This document shows, one piece after another, positions 12,201 through 20,345 of a DNA stretch of 64,000 nucleotides. The stretch is from Pegea sp. RAD2-039 (lineage: Eukaryota; Chordata; Thaliacea; Salpida; Salpidae), in NCBI GenBank assembly GCA_034620365.1, contig JAQGEQ010000192.1:1917001-1981000 (forward strand), in the 5' to 3' direction. The stretch's first letter is position 1, and every line of letters starts with the position of its first letter. Below the pieces are notes generated by a model. That model did not search any database. It was not told where the DNA came from and saw nothing but the letters and a program-made list of their open reading frames with translations. The translations under genes were made by a program, and so were the position numbers.

Positions 12201-14917
12201 CTTCTGAGTTTTTTATGGATTTCAATCAAAATTTTTAAAAACAAACATGTTACATAAACTGAAATTTCACAAATATTCTATTTCAAAAATTTTGATCAGA
12301 TTGAAATCAAACCTTAATTTGATTTGACTGTAGTTCATTATCAGAAGAAATAAAAGAATCAAAATCATTTGAGTTGGAAGTTGTGAAATCATCAGTATTT
12401 AAAGAATGAATCCCATCAGAAGAAGAAATCAAAATAATATTGTTAGAAATTATTGAATCTAAAAATAAATAAGTTTAAAAAATAAAAAGAAATATTTAAA
12501 GTTCTACTTTTGCCCTTTTGTTTGTTGAAAATAATCTTTGCAGAAGAAGAACTTTTCGTTTTGTTGCTTGAAGTAAAAACTTCAATTTGAAAATTATTTG
12601 GAAATTCTGAAGAGTTGAGACTGACTTGATGCATCTTATTTTCATAAAAACTTTGATTTGTAACTTTTAGTTCTGTTTTGAAGCTGAAAATAAGATTTTT
12701 ATTATTAAAATGATTGAAAATTTGTTTGAATTTCTTTTATAGAAATCTTTTACATTTCTTTTGACTGGTCTGAGCTAATTTCGATAATAAATCCATCAAA
12801 AAGTCCTTCAGTTGGCTGCTTCCATTGAATTTGTATCATAGACGAACTTGTTTCAATAGCTGATAACCTTGAAGGTTTGAAAGGAGCTGGAAAATTCAAT
12901 TATCGAATATTTATTCAAAATTAACTTCTTAATCTAATTTTTTAGAGTAATTACCGATAGTAAGGAACGAAGTTGCTGTTTTAGCGAGACTCTGACGAGG
13001 TGTTTTTGAGGATAAAACTACTTCATAAGTCTCACCAGAAACTAGATTTGAAAATTTTCGAACATTTATTTCATTTTCTTCTGATTTAAATATTTCGGTC
13101 AATTTTGGTTTTGTAGAAATCTTCAAAATATTGATTTCTTATAATTTCCGAAAATATGCAACCGTTTTTGAGAAAATTCAAAATATATATTTTAAAAACA
13201 AATTTATAATTTGGTTGTTACTAGAACTTGTTAAAAAACTCACATAATAGGAGGTAATAAGGTTGTCTCCTGTCCATGTTGCTTGTAACACCTTCAAAAT
13301 TAAATAATTAAATTCATTGCAGCATATTTTGATGTTTAAATAAGTAAATGTAGTGATTGAAAATCAATTTTTAAAACTGTTTATACAGAATTTAGTGTAA
13401 ACTTAAAAAATCCAAAAAATGACACATTTTTCATCAAGCTTGACAATTACATTTTGGTTGTTTTCATTCATCAATTCGATCTGCTTTAGAGAAAAATTCT
13501 TCGGCTTTTCAGCTACTAAAAAACAAGTTTTGGATAAAAAAAGTTGACTTAACATTGAGTAAAAAATAATTTTCTAAAACTGTTAATATTCAAATATAAA
13601 AAAGGATATTGTAAAAAATTATTCTTAGTTATTTAAATTTAATTTAGAATAAAAAGCTACTCTACTTTTGTTTTATTATTCATTTTGATTAAGTAATAAT
13701 TTGAAAGTAGATACTTGTATTTAAAAGAAAGTAAGTTGTGGGTAAAATTGTATTCTGAGATTTTGGCGTGATTGAAATTTGATATAAAGTTGATGAGTTT
13801 AAATTTCGAATTGTAAATTGACGAAGCTTTGTTGAAAAGAATAAATTTGAATCCAAATATTTTGATGTCACTTTTAATTGATACGACCACCAGATGGCAG
13901 TAGAGTTTACAAGGAAAGGTGGAAGCCAAAAAAGTCGAATTGTTTTTGTGGCAGGCCAGATTCGAATTATATTTAAACGCAATCGATCATCTTCAAAACA
14001 AGAGATTGAATTTTAGTAAAACAGAAATTAAATCATTTTTTAATACCAAATTTCATAGAAAATGTTTTCTACCTTTTATCTTGTTTGTTTGAACAGATTT
14101 TTTTGTAATTTGTTTTGGTAAAAAATGTTTATTTTTCCATTCCTCACAAATTGTCCAACGAACTTTTTTGATTCCTTCTTCGACTAGCTCTTCAATAGTT
14201 TTAAACAAAACTAAATTTTCCTAAAAACGAATTGAGTTGAGAAAATTTCAATTGATTTACAATAAACTTACCCAATATGGCAAACTAACAACTTTACTTA
14301 ATTGAGATTTAATCTTTAGAGCTTTAAGTGTAAGAGCTTGAACTCTAGTAAAAGATTTTCGGATAAGTTTTGTGACATCATTTGCTTCATCTTCTGATGT
14401 TCCTCCATTAATAAGAAATAAAATTGAAGGTCTGTTGTAAAAAATGATTAGATAAACACTTTTCGTGATATGAAATATTTTCACCTGTTTTCATTTTTGA
14501 TTACTACAGTTTCAAAAACATCTTAAACTTTGTCCAATTAATCTTTGACTTGGTTATGTGACTTTATTTGATTTAATGTATCAATAACATCCTTATAATC
14601 TGTATTTTCTTCGAATGTTAAATGGGATTTAAGTCGATTTCCAAACCTAAAATTAAATTTCAAAATCGAAAATTGTTTAAATATTTCTTTAATTACGTAA
14701 ATAATCCAATGCGGTTCTTATCTATTCCAATTTGTAATTCATCTAATATTGATTTTGTGAAATATCTAAATTGTTCAAAATGATCTTTAGGAACTGTTTC
14801 ATCAATCAAAAAAGCCACATCCAAAAAAGTTGATCTCAAACACAAAGACCTTGATGATCTTATTGAAGCACATATACACAACAACAACAAACAAATGATT
14901 ACTTTGTTTTGAATCAT
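1..14917 (-). CDS. Giant secreted mosaic protease gene (Nudel/enteropeptidase-like), 3' part beyond window
   Basis: A chain of short minus-strand exons encodes, N to C: signal peptide, vWA, FN3 x3, YWTD propeller plus EGF, LDLa x2, MAM x3 (the middle one atypical), LDLa, CUB, LDLa, SRCR, active S1 protease, CUB, unassigned segment, CUB, MAM, LDLa x2, dead S1 protease, LDLa. Domain order and several exactly phased splice junctions argue for one transcript, but I cannot exclude two adjacent genes. Introns are mostly 45-60 bp; longer ones with no visible coding lie near 4200-4500, 9900-10220, 11690-11915 and 12070-12310. The start at 14917 is chosen because it begins a classical signal peptide; an in-frame ATG at 14995 would add 26 residues. 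MAM-CUB-LDLa-SRCR-protease is the enteropeptidase order, while an active protease followed by an inactive one with LDLa repeats recalls insect Nudel. A role in extracellular proteolysis with cargo or matrix binding is inferred. No stop is seen before position 1. Confidence 0.72.
340..1680 (-). pseudogene. C-terminal inactive S1 protease (pseudoprotease) domain of the mosaic gene
   Basis: This is coding, not a decayed gene, but the enzyme fold is dead. The expected R-IVGG activation start reads R-QISS before [13 protein letters not shown]. His57 is kept ([10 protein letters not shown]) and Asp102 is kept ([11 protein letters not shown]). The exon at about 540-617 gives [20 protein letters not shown] where GDSGGPL is expected, so Ser195 is Pro and Gly193 is Asp. 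[17 protein letters not shown] at about 345-415 ends the fold. The domain follows an active one in the same gene, as in insect Nudel, and probably acts as a binding module. Confidence 0.7.
1735..2150 (-). CDS. Two LDLa modules before the C-terminal protease-like domain, mosaic gene
   Basis: [20 protein letters not shown] followed by EDDC is a complete LDLa calcium box (about 2065-2140). A spacer with [17 protein letters not shown] leads to a second module, [31 protein letters not shown] (about 1835-1925). The exon ends [20 protein letters not shown] then AVR at a donor near 1736. The basic end A-V-R is where a protease activation site would normally sit. Confidence 0.7.
2270..3010 (-). CDS. 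Fourth MAM domain of the mosaic gene
   Basis: [20 protein letters not shown] and [20 protein letters not shown] give the MAM start. After a phase-1 intron of 49 bp at about 2806-2854, the next exon resumes with [40 protein letters not shown], and later exons with [17 protein letters not shown] and [19 protein letters not shown]. All four MAM cysteines are present. That 49 bp intron contains a TGACGTCA just after its donor. Confidence 0.75.
2990..3660 (-). CDS. Third CUB domain of the mosaic gene
   Basis: After a low-complexity linker, [38 protein letters not shown] and KDFQVI (3290-3450) start a CUB domain. The next exon continues [32 protein letters not shown] and [19 protein letters not shown] (about 3000-3240), ending in the usual GF-x-A motif. 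All four CUB cysteines can be placed. Confidence 0.75.
3690..4706 (-). CDS. Unassigned segment between CUB domains, mosaic gene
   Basis: Exons at about 4506-4690 ([29 protein letters not shown]), 4100-4190 ([17 protein letters not shown]), 3860-3985 ([29 protein letters not shown]) and 3690-3805 ([19 protein letters not shown]) appear to be spliced together. The hydrophobic alternation and the short W- and C-containing strands suggest a beta-rich domain, perhaps a divergent MAM-like jelly roll, but I recognise no family. The gap 4200-4500 is an AT-rich intron. Confidence 0.4.
4735..5235 (-). CDS. Second CUB domain of the mosaic gene
   Basis: [20 protein letters not shown] followed by [13 protein letters not shown] is a textbook CUB start; the next exons give [23 protein letters not shown], then [20 protein letters not shown] and FLANF at the end. 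It sits directly C-terminal to the active protease, as in ovochymase-type proteins. CUB domains bind proteins, often with a calcium site; the acidic DEEDF stretch could supply it. Confidence 0.75.
5270..6165 (-). CDS. Catalytic chymotrypsin-fold (S1) serine protease domain of the mosaic gene
   Basis: The activation site is R|IIGGE, followed by [11 protein letters not shown] and [20 protein letters not shown] (His57 in AHC), [10 protein letters not shown] (Asp102) and GDSGGPLLC (Ser195). Exons lie at about 5883-6165, 5712-5840, 5460-5660 and 5270-5431. The junction 5'-...GVGICH|GDSGGP-3' is phase 0 across an intron of about 50 bp. All triad residues and the Ile16-Asp194 pair are present, so an active zymogen is expected. 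By chymotrypsin numbering residue 189 is Gly (V-G-I-C-H) and 226 is Asp (NNPDVFTHV), not the Asp189/Gly226 of trypsin. Substrate preference is therefore unlikely to be plain tryptic; this pocket occurs in crab collagenase (brachyurin). The upstream cysteine in NYQCG probably tethers the activated chain to the SRCR region. Confidence 0.85.
6165..6600 (-). CDS. SRCR-like domain preceding the protease, mosaic gene
   Basis: After the LDLa module, [20 protein letters not shown] followed by IGFKGS matches the scavenger-receptor cysteine-rich core, where the cysteine and the following I/L-G-F/Y are diagnostic. Two short exons (about 6254-6318 and 6165-6240) complete it with [13 protein letters not shown]. 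The position between LDLa and protease is exactly that of the SRCR domain in enteropeptidase and related type II proteases. Fewer cysteines than in a full SRCR are visible, so it is a reduced version. Confidence 0.55.
6600..7560 (-). CDS. LDLa-CUB-LDLa exons of the mosaic gene
   Basis: [20 protein letters not shown] and [10 protein letters not shown] form one LDLa module (about 7405-7515), lacking the usual final SDE. A CUB domain follows: [17 protein letters not shown] and [20 protein letters not shown] (7141-7350), then [11 protein letters not shown] and [10 protein letters not shown] (6821-7020). A second, well-conserved LDLa reads [16 protein letters not shown] and [11 protein letters not shown] (about 6610-6740). 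This is the enteropeptidase-type block that precedes the catalytic chain. LDLa and CUB modules commonly bind calcium and protein ligands. Confidence 0.75.
7560..8200 (-). CDS. Third MAM domain of the mosaic gene
   Basis: The domain begins [20 protein letters not shown] (about 8155-8200), continues [18 protein letters not shown] and [16 protein letters not shown] (7856-8080), then [18 protein letters not shown] and [18 protein letters not shown] (7630-7805), and closes with [17 protein letters not shown] (about 7510-7575). The cysteine pattern and the aromatic-rich strands fit MAM, though conserved residues are fewer than in the first and last copies. It is followed immediately by an LDLa module. 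Confidence 0.6.
8190..9430 (-). CDS. Second, atypical MAM-like domain of the mosaic gene
   Basis: This starts like a MAM domain ([18 protein letters not shown]) and ends like one ([27 protein letters not shown], then [17 protein letters not shown] and [10 protein letters not shown]). Between them is an unusually long middle section, including a segment around 8792-8990 ([20 protein letters not shown]) and another at 8590-8766 ([15 protein letters not shown]), that I cannot assign. It may be a MAM domain with a large insertion, or two partial modules. Exon limits here are uncertain, and several TGACGTCA palindromes cluster at 8223-8991, some in introns. Confidence 0.5.
9430..10395 (-). CDS. 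First MAM domain of the mosaic gene
   Basis: The exon at about 10225-10395 gives [22 protein letters not shown] and TGPNLDHT, the classical MAM N-terminus. The next (about 9790-9880) gives [10 protein letters not shown], then [10 protein letters not shown] and [18 protein letters not shown] (about 9540-9712), and [19 protein letters not shown] (about 9430-9510). MAM domains mediate adhesion or oligomerisation. The intron at about 9890-10220 is AT-rich with no coding signal. A TGACGTCA sits in the exon coding for IDDVTIDPG (9450). Confidence 0.75.
10385..10750 (-). CDS. LDLa pair of the mosaic gene
   Basis: Two LDL-receptor class A modules follow the EGF module. The first is split by an intron: HPWQIICPQ joins [19 protein letters not shown] and ends DEDEVFC. 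The second reads [20 protein letters not shown] and ends DGS..RSDEQNC across another intron. Both keep the C-x-DG-x-x-DC calcium-box signature typical of functional LDLa repeats, so calcium-dependent ligand binding is likely. A perfect TGACGTCA lies in the second module's exon at 10555. The last cysteine leads straight into the first MAM domain. Confidence 0.75.
10735..12460 (-). CDS. LDL-receptor YWTD beta-propeller and EGF-like exons of the mosaic gene
   Basis: Six short repeats form an LDLR class B propeller: [14 protein letters not shown] (about 12310-12460), [14 protein letters not shown] (11920-12063), [20 protein letters not shown] (11453-11671), [20 protein letters not shown] and [15 protein letters not shown] (11129-11400), then [18 protein letters not shown] (10960-11130). 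As in LDL receptors, the propeller is closed by a cysteine-rich EGF-like module ([12 protein letters not shown]...VCTGPC, about 10750-10830). In this family the propeller-EGF unit handles ligand release or protein binding. An intron of about 240 bp (11690-11915) and another near 12070-12310 carry no visible coding sequence. Confidence 0.75.
12495..13990 (-). CDS. Three fibronectin type III domains of the mosaic gene
   Basis: The first FN3 starts after an acceptor at 13990 and contains [20 protein letters not shown] and [13 protein letters not shown] (about 13690-13990). The second is split over exons near 13435-13525, 13240-13292 and 12950-13126, with [22 protein letters not shown] and [14 protein letters not shown]. 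The third (about 12495-12890) has [32 protein letters not shown] and FQIEVFTSS. Each keeps the strand-B tryptophan and a strand-E/F pattern; FN3 domains have no catalytic role and normally space or bind. They lie between the vWA domain and the propeller. Junctions between the split pieces are inferred from GT/AG sites and phase, not from transcripts. Confidence 0.7.
14073..14917 (-). CDS. Signal peptide and vWA domain exons of the mosaic gene
   Basis: Exons at about 14697-14917, 14563-14646, 14272-14431 and 14073-14220 join with matching phases. Residues 1-24 are a hydrophobic signal peptide with an LLLLCICAS core. DVAFLIDET follows (vWA strand 1), then [17 protein letters not shown] and a typical helix ending [29 protein letters not shown] (strand 4 and MIDAS loop 3), and [16 protein letters not shown] to the end of the fold. 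The metal-binding DxSxS reads D-E-T-V-P and the usual T/S-D-G of loop 3 is N-G-G, so the metal site looks lost. The segment that normally carries the MIDAS threonine is short in my model, and the second intron's exact ends are the least certain part. Confidence 0.7.
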
Positions 14918-14995
14918 TATAATTTTTATTTGATTCTGCAATACAAGTTTTAAAAGTGCTGACTTGAAAAAAATCAATTTACTAAATGATTCCAA

Positions 14996-17772
14996 TCTTA
15001 AAGAACAAATTGAAAAGTAGAAATAAATCCTTGCAATTGTTATTCATTTCAGCAAACTTTTTAATAACCTCATTTAGATTTTCTACAAAAAGATTTTAGT
15101 GAAACGTGACTACAAGACAAATAATAAAAAATTCTTTTCTTTTCTTCAAGTTTTCCACCAATTTTTAGCGAAAGTGATCTTAAAAATAAATTTTGAAATT
15201 AAACCGTTGTTTAAAAAAACTGTTTTTTTCATTTTTTTTACTACAGAACTTGCCTGAAGACATTTGGATTTTGAACTTCATTTAAACCTCAAATAAAGTA
15301 ACAGCAAAAATATCATTTTGTAATAGGTTAAATTTGAAACATTTTTGACAGCTTTAATTACATTTTACAAATTTTTTCGCATGTAATCTCTTAAATTAAA
15401 ACATGTGTTTTGTATAAATTATTATTGAAGGTTTATATAATTTCTTCAGCATTTGATTATTTTAACTTTAAAACTTTAAAACAATTGTTGATTAAGAAAT
15501 TAGTGAAAACAACATTTTGGATTAATGAAAAATATTTATTTCGAATTTTGTTTTAACTTCCTGTAATCAGCTTGATATTTATTTCTATATTAATCGTTTT
15601 AAATCATTTCAATAATTTTTTTGAATAACAAGTGATTTAATGGGAATGGTATTTTTTTAATTTTTAGAGTTTTATTTAAATTTGATTAAAATGACAAATA
15701 AATTACAAAATACAAAAACAACAAGGTAAATCAAATTGTCAAAAATTTGTCATTTTCTGGTTTTTAGTATAGATATCATTGCTCACAACAAACACTTTTA
15801 GAAAATTGAAAAAAAAACATATTTTTACAATTTAAATTTTTTCTAAAAGTCTTTTTAGTTAAAGATCTTAAAAATAACTTTATCAAAAGTAGACACAATG
15901 AAAATGATTATTTAGCTTTTCTCAAATTTTTCAAATTAGTAATTAGAAACTTCAAGTATTTCAATAAGTGTTTTTTTTAGTAAGTGATTCAAATTAAAGT
16001 CGCAGTTCTGCAAGTTGCTGCCACATTGTAACAATATTTATTAATTTTAGTAAATAACTAAGATGATGAAAGCAAAATTGATTAACAATATTAAAAGCTT
16101 CCCGCCAAAATAGTCCAGTTTCCCACGTTACAGATGAAGTTAGCAATCACTAACAATGAATATATAAGCTGAACTTGTATGTTAAGAAGTATATTATTGT
16201 AAATGTTGTCTTGAGATAGATTATTTAGATTAAACCGTTTTTGTTAATTCGTAAATTTTTTAGATAGAGACAGTGAACAAAAAAGTTTTTTAATTAAAAA
16301 TTAGATCAAAATAATTGCAAATGATCCTACATAAAAACTTTCAATTATGCGAATGAATTATCTTTAATAATCTTAAAATTCAGAGTTTTTAACTCTGTAA
16401 TAAATTAAACATGAATTATAATTATTAAAACATGAAACTTTCTTTAAAATTGGTATCTAATCTTTCATTTTTTTGTAAAACTCTTCAAAAAAACTTGTTT
16501 TTCAAAGATTCAAGTAAAAACATTAATTAATCATTCAAGATGTAATCTTAAAAAAACTTACCTCAAAATTATGTAAACTTTAACATTATTTAAAAATTTA
16601 CAAATTAGTTAATTTATTTAAATACCTCTTACAAGTTTTCGAAAAACACATGCTAACCAAAAATTTAACATTTTTTGAATGTAGAAATTGTTTAACAAAT
16701 GTTATACCATCATTATTATATTCAAAAATTGTTTTTTGCCACAGTATGTTTTTACAAAACTAAAAAAACATGGAAAAACAAATTGGTATTTTCATTTAGA
16801 AATTACATTTCAAGAAATATCATAATTATTTTTGTAAACAATATAAAAATTGTTTATGAATTTGTTGTTGTTGTAATTTTTAAGATATATGAAAAATTGA
16901 GTCAACTAAATTGAACTACCTGTAAAGAATTCTGTAGTTGGTGAAATTACGGTAGCGCGAAAAACTAAAAAAATGAATTTATAAATAGAACTGATATAAT
17001 ACAAGCCATGATTTGTTTATAAACAGGTATCTGATTTCAATTTAACTGTCATAATATTTATTCATTTTTTGATTTAACCAAAAACGTTTAAAAATTTATT
17101 TCAAATTTAGATTAAAAAAATGAAAACATTTAAAAGCTGCTTTGTCAACTAGTTTGTAATTTCATCAAAAGTTTTAAAAAACAATAAAAAGCTTTCATCT
17201 GATTTCAACCGTTTATTTTGGTTAATTTAAAATCGACCCACTCATGGCTTTTAAGATATTCCTGACAATTGTTTTTGAATGGAAAGTATTTTTTATAGAT
17301 TTGTGAAAACATCAAACAACATTTGAAACTTTATTTTTGAGAAACTAGAGTTTGAATTAAATAAATTTTAAAGGTCAAATTGATGAAATTTGCTGCCCCA
17401 GGCTGCAGTTAAGTTTGGTAATTCTAATGCTGTTTATAAATAAATCAAACAGGAAAATTAACTTTATGCAATTTTCAAGTTGTAACTCTTCTTTAACAAA
17501 CATTCTAAGAAACAAAAAAAAATATTTAAAAATGATCTTCAGTTTGTTTAAATTATTTTGTAATTTATAAATTTTTATCATAAAATACTTTGAAAGTCTT
17601 ACAAAAAGCTTCGATCAAATAAAATTTGATCTTATTTCTCTAAAATGATGAAGTTTGTAGCTAACAATAAAAATTTAATGTTAAATTATCGACAAAGTTG
17701 ATCATTTCAACAAACAATCAAAATAAATTGTTTAATTTAGAATTAATATATCTTTTAAAAGCATGATATTAT
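14996..17772. other. Intergenic AT-rich DNA
   Basis: I see no supported gene here. The short open frames are AT-rich low-complexity reads. The only GC-containing islands are around 16099-16111 (cttcccgccaaaa) and 16950-16960 (gcgcgaaaaac), both resembling E2F sites, and the stretch is otherwise runs of A and T. Confidence 0.6.
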
Positions 17773-17846
17773 GGCCGGTTAGCTCAGTTGGTTAGAGCGT
17801 CGTGCTAATAACGCGAATGTCGCGGGTTCGATCCCCGTACTGGCCA
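17773..17846 (+). tRNA. tRNA-Ile (AAT)
   Basis: A full cloverleaf: acceptor GGCCGGT pairs with ACTGGCC (one G-U) with discriminator A; D-arm TAGCTCAGTTGG; anticodon loop CTAATAA with anticodon AAT; T-arm with GGTTCGATCCC. Intronless, 74 nt, CCA not encoded. The A and B boxes are internal polymerase III promoters. No T-run of four or more follows before the next tRNA nine bases downstream. Confidence 0.95.
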
Positions 17847-17855
17847 TATTCTCTA

Positions 17856-17927
17856 TCCTCGTTAGTATAGTGGTGAGTATCCCCGCCTGTCACGCGGGAG
17901 ACCGGGGTTCGATTCCCCGACGGGGAG
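17856..17927 (+). tRNA. tRNA-Asp (GTC)
   Basis: Acceptor TCCTCGT pairs with ACGGGGA (one U-G) with discriminator G; anticodon loop CTGTCAC gives anticodon GTC; anticodon stem CCCGC/GCGGG; T-arm GGTTCGATTCC. 72 nt, intronless. It lies nine bases after tRNA-Ile on the same strand and is followed by long T-runs. Confidence 0.95.
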
Positions 17928-17946
17928 ATTTTTTAATTTTTTTTTA
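17928..17946 (+). terminator. RNA polymerase III terminator after the tRNA pair
   Basis: Seven and then ten consecutive T residues directly follow tRNA-Asp. No comparable T-run follows tRNA-Ile, so one terminator probably serves both genes. Confidence 0.75.
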
Positions 17947-18260
17947 CTGATCCCCCTAACTTACCAGAATCAGTCAAAAGTTTGTTAATAAAATTAATTT
18001 TTATCTCGCCAATCTTTAACTGTGAATTAAGTAATTTTTTACTGAGAATTTCCGAAACACCAAGTCTATGAAGATGCTTGTAAGTAGATTAGTTTTACAA
18101 ATCAAAGAGTCATTAACTCAGCTTTAATTTGAAAATCCACAGAAAACGAGAACTTTTCAAAAACTGCTGTTTTTTTAAACTTGAATAAAAAATTTTCAAA
18201 AAAAACAAAATATAAAAATTTCAATTTGATTTATTTGAAACAAACATAAATAATAAGTCT

Positions 18261-19825
18261 TCAGCGTTGAGCAAAATTGTCATCTCTGTAAAAAAATAAA
18301 ATTTAGGATTTTATATAAATAAAATAGAAAAAATACCGAAGAAATAATTTCGGAAAATTCTTTATCTCTTCTTCAGAGTAATCTGAGAGAGACTTTGTGA
18401 TTGCTTTTGGAGATTTAATCACATTTGTGATGTTTTGCAAAATATCTTCTGGAAGATCCTGTCAACAAAATTATTAAAATTAAATTATTAAAATCTTCTG
18501 TTAAATCACTGGTTTCATGTTTTAACAAGATGCCATTAAGATTACATGAAGATCTGAAGAAGATTAGACAAAGATCTCAAAATGATTTTAAAAGGGACCA
18601 GAACAAAATCTGGTCAGTAGATGATCACAAAAAGTTCAATATTCAAAGATTGAAAACTTTGTCATAAGATAATTAAATTTTTTATAGTAATCTTCTCAAT
18701 CTTAAAGTGATCTTCAAGATACTTTTTAGAGCTCTGAATAGATTTTACATAAAAACTATCTTCATCAACTTTAAGATTATTTTTTGACATCAAACACAAC
18801 AAAACTAACTTCATCAGGGAAGACATGAAGACACAAAAAAACAGATCTTCTTTGATCTGGGATCTTACTGAGATTTCTATAAACCATTCGTTTGATGATC
18901 TAAAAAAATCTTTTTGAAAAATATTATTAATTTCATTGAAGTTCTTTACCCAAGTAGGATCAAGCTGATGAATCTTCCATGCAGGCATCAGTAGTTTACC
19001 TCTTGGGCGCCTAAAAACATCTTCTAATTAAAGATTAAAAAATAATTATAAGTTGAGTTTAACTATTCTAAATAATTTAATAATAAATTCAAAAAAGTTG
19101 TAGTTTACCCTGAGGAAGAGAAAAATTGTTTTTCTTCCCACTTATTACCAGAAAAACTGATATCTTTGGAGTTGACAACTACTACATGATCACCTACATT
19201 ACTACATTTATCATAAATTGGTTTATGTTTTCCCTGCAAATAAACTGAAGCAAGTTTTGCTATAGAGCCTGGTGGTTGTTTATAAGCATTGATTACATTC
19301 CAAGTTTTAGCAAATGTTGTCCATTGCTAGAAAGAAAATAAAATTCAAAGATTAACAGAATAAAAAAATATTTAAGATTTAATTCTAATAGTTTCCATAT
19401 ATAAGTTCAAAAAACTTAAAAATCATTTTAGCTTTTAATTAAAAAATCTTATTTAAATGTTTATGTAAATGGTCATATTTTAAAATATTGGTTCTATAAA
19501 TTTTATACACAAATAATAGGATTAAAATAATTATAAACTTAAAAAGAATATAAAAATAAATGAAAAATAAATAGAATACATATTTGGTAATAACTAAGAG
19601 TTATAAACAAGGTTTTAAATTTATTTGTTGTTTTAAATTTACCAAAAAATCCAAACTAAACATAAATTGTCTTTTTAATTAAAAAAAATGTTTAATTAAA
19701 GGAAAAGTTTTATCAACTAAAAAATAACTTATTTAAAGCATTTAATTTTTATAGTAAAAAGTTTAAAAGTTAAGACAAAAAACAAAGTTACTCAAAATTA
19801 CCTGATTAATTCGACCATAAGACAT
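18261..19825 (-). CDS. mrpL13: Mitochondrial ribosomal protein L13 (uL13m)
   Basis: Exon 1 (19802-19825) codes MSYGRINQ; exon 2 (19109-19326) codes QWTTFAKTWNVINAYKQPPG, LASVYLQGKHKPIYDK, NVGDHVVVVNSKDISFSGNK and WEEKQFFSSSG; exon 3 starts at about 19011 with RPRGKLLMPAWKIHQLDPTW; a later exon gives LPEDILQNITNVIKSPKAIT, SDYSEEEIKNFPKLFLR, and the last exon (18261-18285) codes DDNFAQR and TGA. This matches animal MRPL13 across its length: QQW-TFA start, QGKHKPIY, GDHVVV-N, SGNKWE and the EEI..FP.L end. It is a core protein of the mitochondrial large subunit. The middle (about 18700-18950) can be read with MKLVLLCLMSKNNL, the divergent counterpart of the conserved KLAIYGMLPKNL, but the splice there is uncertain. 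An AATAAA lies 26 bases past the stop (18230-18235). Confidence 0.9.
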
Positions 19826-19949
19826 TATAAAAACGTTTGAATAAATTAAAAAAAGCTTAATGTTTACACTAAATCAAAGTTAAATAAAACCTGAAAGAGG
19901 TAATAGTTTTACTAATTTGGCTGTTGACAAATCTTACCTAAATTAATGC

Positions 19950-20345
19950 AATATGGCCTACATGACCATGCTGGATGTGCTATAAGTGATGATATGAAAA
20001 CAAAGCAAAACACAGTGAGATGCACAGAAACTAATATACTGATGTATGCAAAAAAAATTCTTAGGGATTTTTTCTTTGAAGCTGGATTTTCTTCTTTTCA
20101 GCTGTTTCCGGAGTAAAGAGTACCATGCGGAGCAGTCTGCTGCGATATTGTTGAGCAAATTCACATCGCGCTTGCTAGTGTCTTTAAAGCGAAGAGAGGA
20201 ACGGACGATATTGCGTTTGCCTTTTTGTAATTTCCATACAACATATTCTTAGGGATCTGTCCGTCTATCATTCGGCAGACGTGTCCGAGCCAGCAAAGCC
20301 TTTGTTTGCTTAGCATGCTGTATAGTAATGCTACGCCAGTTCGCT
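19950..20345 (-). mobile_element. Decayed LINE 3' ORF2 fragment
   Basis: Read on the minus strand from about 20340, the sequence gives SKQRLCWLGHVCRMIDGQIP and KNMLYGNYKK, the typical tail after the reverse transcriptase of LINE ORF2 proteins (R-W-L/F-G-H-V-x-R-M). Stops follow, so it is dead. A second, more degraded relative lies at 25360-26170 in the same orientation. Confidence 0.7.
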
